From Candidatus Falkowiibacteriota bacterium (GTDB lineage: Bacteria; Patescibacteriota; Patescibacteriia; Patescibacteriales; UBA12465), in contig JAPLVY010000005.1 of assembly GCA_026396875.1 (NCBI GenBank), forward strand, positions 1 through 64,000: DNA of 64,000 nt, in the 5' to 3' direction. The position numbers were made by a program, and so were the translations under genes. A model generated the notes under the pieces. The model was not told the origin of the DNA. It did not search any database and saw only the letters and a list, made by a program, of their open reading frames with translations. This document shows, piece by piece, positions 59,110 through 64,000 of the stretch; position 1 is the first letter of the stretch; each line of letters opens with the position of its first letter.

Positions 59110-60588
59110 ATGGAAAAAGAAATAAAAAAGCCATTGGTCGCCCTTTTTGGTAGAACCAATGTTGGAAAGTCCACTCTCTTTAATTGTCTAACCGAAAGGA
59201 AGCAGGCCCTAGTTTCTGATATACCCGGCACTACTCGTGATAGCAATCTCGGATCAGTTGAGTGGAACGGCTTCTCTTTTGATTTGGTGGATACCGCCGG
59301 AATCCTTGACGGCATTTTTCTGGAAAAGAAGAGCAAAGGACAGTTAACCGACATCGATGAAAAAACTCAGCGTCAAGCTAAGGCTTACTTGGAAAAAGCC
59401 GATGTTTTAATTTTTATTGTTGATAATAAAACCGGCTTACTTGCCGAAGACAAAGAGCTATCTAAAATTATTAAAAAAATTCCCGCGCTCAAAAACAAAA
59501 TCATTTTAGTGGCTAATAAGGCTGATAGCTACAAGCAACGAGCAGAAACCGCCGAATTCAATAAATTGGGACTTGGCGAACCGCTAATCATCTCTGCTGC
59601 CAGCGGCGCTGGCACTGGAGATCTTTTGGAAGCAATAGTTAATAGCCTTAAAAAACAAAAGCTAGTCAAGCGCAGTCTAAAGGCGAGCGCAGAAAAAACC
59701 GAGAGCGAGAGACCAATCAAAATTTGCATACTCGGGAAGCCTAACGTTGGCAAATCTTCATTTTTAAACTCTGTTCTCGGCTACGAGAGAGTAATTGTTT
59801 CCGATATTGCCCATACTACGCGTGAACCACAAAATACCGAAATCGAGTTTAAAGGCAGAAAAATTGAAATCGTTGATACTGCCGGTATTAGCCGACAGGG
59901 ACACAAAGCTGAGCGCTTAGAAAAATACGGCATCGAAAAAACCTTATCTGTACTCAAAAAATCAGATATCGCTTTTTTAATGATTGATATTAGTGAAGGG
60001 ATTACTCATCAAGATGCCAAACTTGTTCAGGAAATTTTTGATCGCGGCAACAGTTTAGTAATTGTTGCGAACAAGTGGGATAAGATAGAAAAGCGTGACC
60101 CAAAAAAATGGCAAGAAGATATCTATGGAAAATTTCCTTTTGCCGCCTGGGCACCAATTGAATTTATTTCCTCTCTTGCTGGCAGTAGCAAACAAAACCA
60201 GGACAAAGCCAATGGATTCTCGGCCGCAGAATTGAGCAAGAAGATCAACCATTTGCTTTCTATGGCAATTGAAATCGATGAATGCCGAAAAATTTCTCTC
60301 AGTGAATCCCAGCTTTCCAAATTTTTAAGTAAAATAGTTAAATTACACCGCCCCGCCAAAGGGAAGGGCTTAAAACATCCTCACATCTACGAACTCAAGC
60401 AGACTCAAAGCGAACCGCCGAAATTTAGCGTCAGGATTGGTTCTCGTGATAACCTGCATTTTTCCTATGTTCGCTTTATTGAAAACCGTTTGCGAGAAAA
60501 ATATAATTTTCTAGCCACCCCGGTACACTTGAATGTAGAAAAAAACCCAAAAAGACACGGTGTCCGCGAAGGAAGAGCTGAATCATAA
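59110..60588 (+). CDS. der: ribosome biogenesis GTPase Der (EngA)
   Basis: Two GTPase domains: FGRTNVGKSTLFN and LGKPNVGKSSFLN, DTAG motifs, KH-like C-terminus. Confidence 0.96.
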   Translation: MEKEIKKPLVALFGRTNVGKSTLFNCLTERKQALVSDIPGTTRDSNLGSVEWNGFSFDLVDTAGILDGIFLEKKSKGQLTDIDEKTQRQAKAYLEKADVLIFIVDNKTGLLAEDKELSKIIKKIPALKNKIILVANKADSYKQRAETAEFNKLGLGEPLIISAASGAGTGDLLEAIVNSLKKQKLVKRSLKASAEKTESERPIKICILGKPNVGKSSFLNSVLGYERVIVSDIAHTTREPQNTEIEFKGRKIEIVDTAGISRQGHKAERLEKYGIEKTLSVLKKSDIAFLMIDISEGITHQDAKLVQEIFDRGNSLVIVANKWDKIEKRDPKKWQEDIYGKFPFAAWAPIEFISSLAGSSKQNQDKANGFSAAELSKKINHLLSMAIEIDECRKISLSESQLSKFLSKIVKLHRPAKGKGLKHPHIYELKQTQSEPPKFSVRIGSRDNLHFSYVRFIENRLREKYNFLATPVHLNVEKNPKRHGVREGRAES

Positions 60589-60637
60589 ATTTATCATTAC
60601 TAGAAGCGCTGTTTATCGGCGTTTCTTTATAATCAAT

Positions 60638-61180
60638 ATGAAAGTAATTGTTGGCCTAGGCAATCCTGGCCCCGAATATCAAAATACCCGCCACAATCTT
60701 GGATTTTTAGCACTAGACAATTTGTTTCCAGAAGCTCAATACAAGGAAGAAAAACGCTTTGAGGCCTTGGTCGCTAAATATCCAGAAGGCTTGCTGGTAA
60801 AGCCCCTGACCTTCATGAACAACTCCGGACGAGCCGTGCGTAAAGTTCTTGATTATTACGGATTAATCCCGAAGAACTTTGGCCTCTTAGCAAAAAAAGA
60901 TAGCGACCTTTCAGATGTTCTCGTGGTTATCCAGGATGATCTAGACTTAGACTTTGGGGTGACAAAAATAGCCAAAGACTCTGGCAGTGCCGGTCATAAC
61001 GGTATTAAATCAATAATCAGTCATTTAAAAACCCAAAAAATTACCAGGGTTCGTCTGGGTGTCAAAAATGAACTTTTCAGAAATCCCATTCCGGCCGACA
61101 AATTTGTATTGGCTCGCTTTAATGCAGAAGAAAAATCTAGACTTCCGGAGATATTATCAGAAATCAGAAAAAATTTATAA
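60638..61180 (+). CDS. pth: peptidyl-tRNA hydrolase
   Basis: MKVIVGLGNPGPEYQNTRHNLGF, KPLTFMNNSGRAV, DDLDLDFG, GSAGHNGIKSI. Confidence 0.96.
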   Translation: MKVIVGLGNPGPEYQNTRHNLGFLALDNLFPEAQYKEEKRFEALVAKYPEGLLVKPLTFMNNSGRAVRKVLDYYGLIPKNFGLLAKKDSDLSDVLVVIQDDLDLDFGVTKIAKDSGSAGHNGIKSIISHLKTQKITRVRLGVKNELFRNPIPADKFVLARFNAEEKSRLPEILSEIRKNL

Positions 61181-61186
61181 AAGAAT

Positions 61187-61222
61187 AAAAAACCCTGAAC
61201 TAAACTAATTCAGGGTTTTTTA
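61187..61222 (+). terminator. intrinsic terminator after pth
   Basis: AAAAACCCTGAActaaactaaTTCAGGGTTTTTT. Confidence 0.85.
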
Positions 61223-61231
61223 TTTGAGTAG

Positions 61232-61299
61232 TTGGAATTTCGCCTAGGGACAAATGGCCAAGGAGGGGCGGACACAAATCCTGCTAGACGAAATTCCAG
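61232..61299. other. long intergenic hairpin between pth and dprA
   Basis: TTGGAATTTCGCCTAG ... CTAGACGAAATTCCAG, 14/16 complementary, 36-nt loop. Confidence 0.7.
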
Positions 61300-61343
61300 C
61301 CACCAAAAGGGTTTTCAAAATATCCTAATCTTTTATCTATTCT

Positions 61344-62480
61344 ATGTCAAATGAAAATAACGAGAGAGATTTTTATTTTTCCTTCGCTTATACCGATATT
61401 TTTGGAGTGGAAAAAATTGAAAATATTAAACAGTATTTTGGTTCCCTGCAAAATGCCTGGCAAGCCGAAAAAGAAGCCTGGAATAATTTTAAAAAATCGA
61501 CAATTGAAAAATATTTTTCTTTTAAAAATTCCTTTTCTCTTGAACAAACAAAAAAATATTTATCAGAAAACGACATTAAATTTTCTTTATTTATTGACCA
61601 AGACTATCCGGAAAACTTGAAAAATATTTCCTACCCACCGCCTGTCATCTTCTACCTTGGTAATCTTGGTATCACGGAACAACAAAAAGACTTTTCCCTG
61701 GCGATTGTTGGATCGAGGAAAACCAGCCCCTATGGTGAGAAAGTGCTTGAAGATTTGATAAATGGTCTAGACAATCGTTTTTTAATTGTCAGCGGTCTAG
61801 CTCTAGGTACTGATGCCAACGCTCACCGGAAGGCTTTGCAGAGAAAAATAAAAACTGGCGCCGTACTTGGTGGCCCCATAGAAAAAAATCATATTTCCTG
61901 CCCGATAAGTAACTATTGGCTAGCGAAAGAGATACTGGCCGACGGTGGCTTTATTCTTAGTGAATTTCCACCAAATACCCCAATTCATAAAAGTAATTTT
62001 CCGCGTCGTAATCGAATTATTGCCGGGCTTTGTAAGGGAACACTGGTCATTGAAGCTGGAGAAAAGTCCGGTGCCCTTAAAACCGCAGAATACGCCAAGG
62101 ATGCTAACCGAGTTGTCATGGCCGTCCCGGGATCTATTTACGGCGAGCTTAGTATTGGCACCAATAACTTGCTAAAGGACCATGTTGATTTAATAAGTGA
62201 CTCCGGGGACATTTTTAATTGTTTGGGGTTAAAAACACAAAAAAGCATAGTTTCTGCTTCCGACAAGCAGGTGGAAATTATCAAAAACGCCAAGATTGCA
62301 GGCGGCACAGCGGGAGAAATAATCATTAAATCTTTGATATTATTGAACAAAATCGCCAATACTGACGAGATTTCAGCAATTAGTCAGCTTGACACTCCTT
62401 GCGTACATAGTACACTAACAATATTGGAATTGTCCGGAATCATCAGGAGAAACCGTGACGGACAATTTTTATTAGTCTAA
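61344..62480 (+). CDS. dprA: DNA-processing protein DprA
   Basis: AIVGSRKTSPYGEKVLEDL, GLALGTDANAHRKAL, SEFPPNTPIHKSNFPRRNRIIAGL, EAGEKSGALKTAEYA. Confidence 0.95.
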   Translation: MSNENNERDFYFSFAYTDIFGVEKIENIKQYFGSLQNAWQAEKEAWNNFKKSTIEKYFSFKNSFSLEQTKKYLSENDIKFSLFIDQDYPENLKNISYPPPVIFYLGNLGITEQQKDFSLAIVGSRKTSPYGEKVLEDLINGLDNRFLIVSGLALGTDANAHRKALQRKIKTGAVLGGPIEKNHISCPISNYWLAKEILADGGFILSEFPPNTPIHKSNFPRRNRIIAGLCKGTLVIEAGEKSGALKTAEYAKDANRVVMAVPGSIYGELSIGTNNLLKDHVDLISDSGDIFNCLGLKTQKSIVSASDKQVEIIKNAKIAGGTAGEIIIKSLILLNKIANTDEISAISQLDTPCVHSTLTILELSGIIRRNRDGQFLLV

Positions 62481-62484
62481 AATT

Positions 62485-64000
62485 ATGAAATTAATTATCG
62501 TCGAGTCCCCAACTAAAGCCAAGACTATTGCCAAATTTTTGGGCAAGGATTTTTACGTAGAATCATCTTTCGGTCACATCAGAGATCTCCCGCAGAAAGA
62601 AATGGGAATTGATATTGAAAATGGCTTCACTCCGAAATACGTCGTTCCGATGAAATCCAAAAAAACTGTCAGCGCTCTAAAAGCTCTTGTCGCTAAAAGT
62701 GACGGAGTTATTCTTGCTAGCGACGAAGACCGCGAAGGAGAAGCAATTGCTTGGCATTTGAACGAAGCGTTAAAACTCAAGAAGGGGCAAGCTGTGCGTA
62801 TCGCTTTTCATGAAATTACCAAGCCAGCTATCCTGGAAGCATTGGCGCACCCTCGCGACTTGGACCTAAAAATGGTTGACGCCCAACAGGCTCGCCGAAT
62901 TCTTGACCGTCTTGTTGGCTACGAATTGTCACCCTTTCTCTGGAAAAAGGTGGCCAAGGGTTTATCCGCCGGAAGAGTGCAGAGCGTGGCCATTAGATTG
63001 ATAGTGGAAAGAGAAAGAGAAATTCAAAAATTTGTTTCCGGAGAATACTGGAGTTTAGCACTGAAGGTTTCTCAAGAAAAAAAAGATAACGAATTTACTG
63101 CTAATTTATTCAGAATAAAAAATAAAAACTTTGATAAATTAAGTATTAACGAAAAGCTTGCCGGAGAGATTGAGAAAAAAGTAAAAGATGCAAAATGGTT
63201 TGTGTCAGGAATTGAGAAAAAGGCCAGCAAAAAATCACCAGCAGCGCCATTTACAACTGCTACTTTGCAGCAAAGCGCTAATCGCCATCTCGGTTTCAGT
63301 GCCAAGCAGACCATGGTTGTCGCCCAGAAACTCTATGAACAGGGATTCATTACTTATATGAGAACCGATTCGCTCAATCTATCGGTAAAGTTCCTGGATG
63401 AAGCACGTGAATACCTAGAAAAAGAATACGGTAAAGAATATCTTCCAAAAGAAGTTCGCGTCTATAAAAATCGCAGCAAGAATGCCCAAGAAGCTCACGA
63501 AGCTGTCCGTCCAACTGAGGTTTCAAAAACCCCCGAAAGCCTAAAAGAAAAATTTGACTCCTCTGAATTCAGACTATACCGTCTTATTTGGCAGAGAGCG
63601 CTTGCTTGCCAATCAACCGATGCGCAAATCGCTGCCACCGCCATTGACTTAAAGAGCAACGATAAAGAAGCTAAAGACTATAGTTTCCGAAGTACCGGCC
63701 AAATAGTTTCTTTTGATGGATATTTAAAAATTTATCCAGAAAAGACAGAGGAACAAGAGCTGCCGGCAGTCAAAGAAGGGGAAGCTCTGGAATTATTAGA
63801 AACCATTAAGGCCCAACACTTTACAAAAGGTCCTGCAAGATATTCTGACGCTGGATTAGTTAAAGAATTGGAAAAATATGGCATCGGCCGACCATCCACC
63901 TATGCGCCAACCATTAACACAATTATTGTCAGGAATTATGTAAATCGCGATGATCACAAAAAACTCTTCCCCACTGACATCGCCTTGGTAGTAAACGACC
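62485..64000 (+). CDS. topA: DNA topoisomerase I, 3' end beyond window
   Basis: MKLIIVESPTKAKTIAKFLGKDFYVESSFGHIRDLP, ASDEDREGEAIAWHL, SAGRVQSVAIRLI; open to the window edge. Confidence 0.97.
   Translation, partial: MKLIIVESPTKAKTIAKFLGKDFYVESSFGHIRDLPQKEMGIDIENGFTPKYVVPMKSKKTVSALKALVAKSDGVILASDEDREGEAIAWHLNEALKLKKGQAVRIAFHEITKPAILEALAHPRDLDLKMVDAQQARRILDRLVGYELSPFLWKKVAKGLSAGRVQSVAIRLIVEREREIQKFVSGEYWSLALKVSQEKKDNEFTANLFRIKNKNFDKLSINEKLAGEIEKKVKDAKWFVSGIEKKASKKSPAAPFTTATLQQSANRHLGFSAKQTMVVAQKLYEQGFITYMRTDSLNLSVKFLDEAREYLEKEYGKEYLPKEVRVYKNRSKNAQEAHEAVRPTEVSKTPESLKEKFDSSEFRLYRLIWQRALACQSTDAQIAATAIDLKSNDKEAKDYSFRSTGQIVSFDGYLKIYPEKTEEQELPAVKEGEALELLETIKAQHFTKGPARYSDAGLVKELEKYGIGRPSTYAPTINTIIVRNYVNRDDHKKLFPTDIALVVND

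Noticed and set aside
61232-61299. Integron attC-like site
   Set aside because: Lacks recognisable R/L boxes (RYYYAAC/GTTRRRY) and there is no integron integrase in the window.

Overview
The gene content, 16S rRNA and CCA-less tRNAs point to a chromosomal window from a Candidate Phyla Radiation (Patescibacteria)-type bacterium using the standard genetic code. Most of it is housekeeping: ftsZ/ftsA, prepilin peptidase, secDF, clpP, rel, bS21, hisS, lepB, queA, ruvB, a UvrD-like helicase-nuclease, an M16 peptidase, dcd, radC, rmuC, gyrA, ndk, trpS, an LCP protein, der, pth, dprA and partial topA. Accessory or unusual parts: (i) a phage-like replication cassette at 1-3216 separated from ftsZ by two long terminator hairpins; (ii) a ~14 kb same-strand run (13409-27357) of membrane-anchored and giant Cys-rich surface proteins, two of which start with a VirB2/TrbC-like two-helix pilin module; (iii) a stand-alone 16S rRNA gene with its own promoter, long-range processing stem and terminator, and no 23S/5S next to it; (iv) a tRNA gene on the minus strand with a ~44-nt insertion in the anticodon loop; (v) an FtsZ with a duplicated C-terminal peptide; (vi) several long intergenic hairpins without an assigned function. 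All calls come from reading the sequence and the supplied ORFs; no database search was run.
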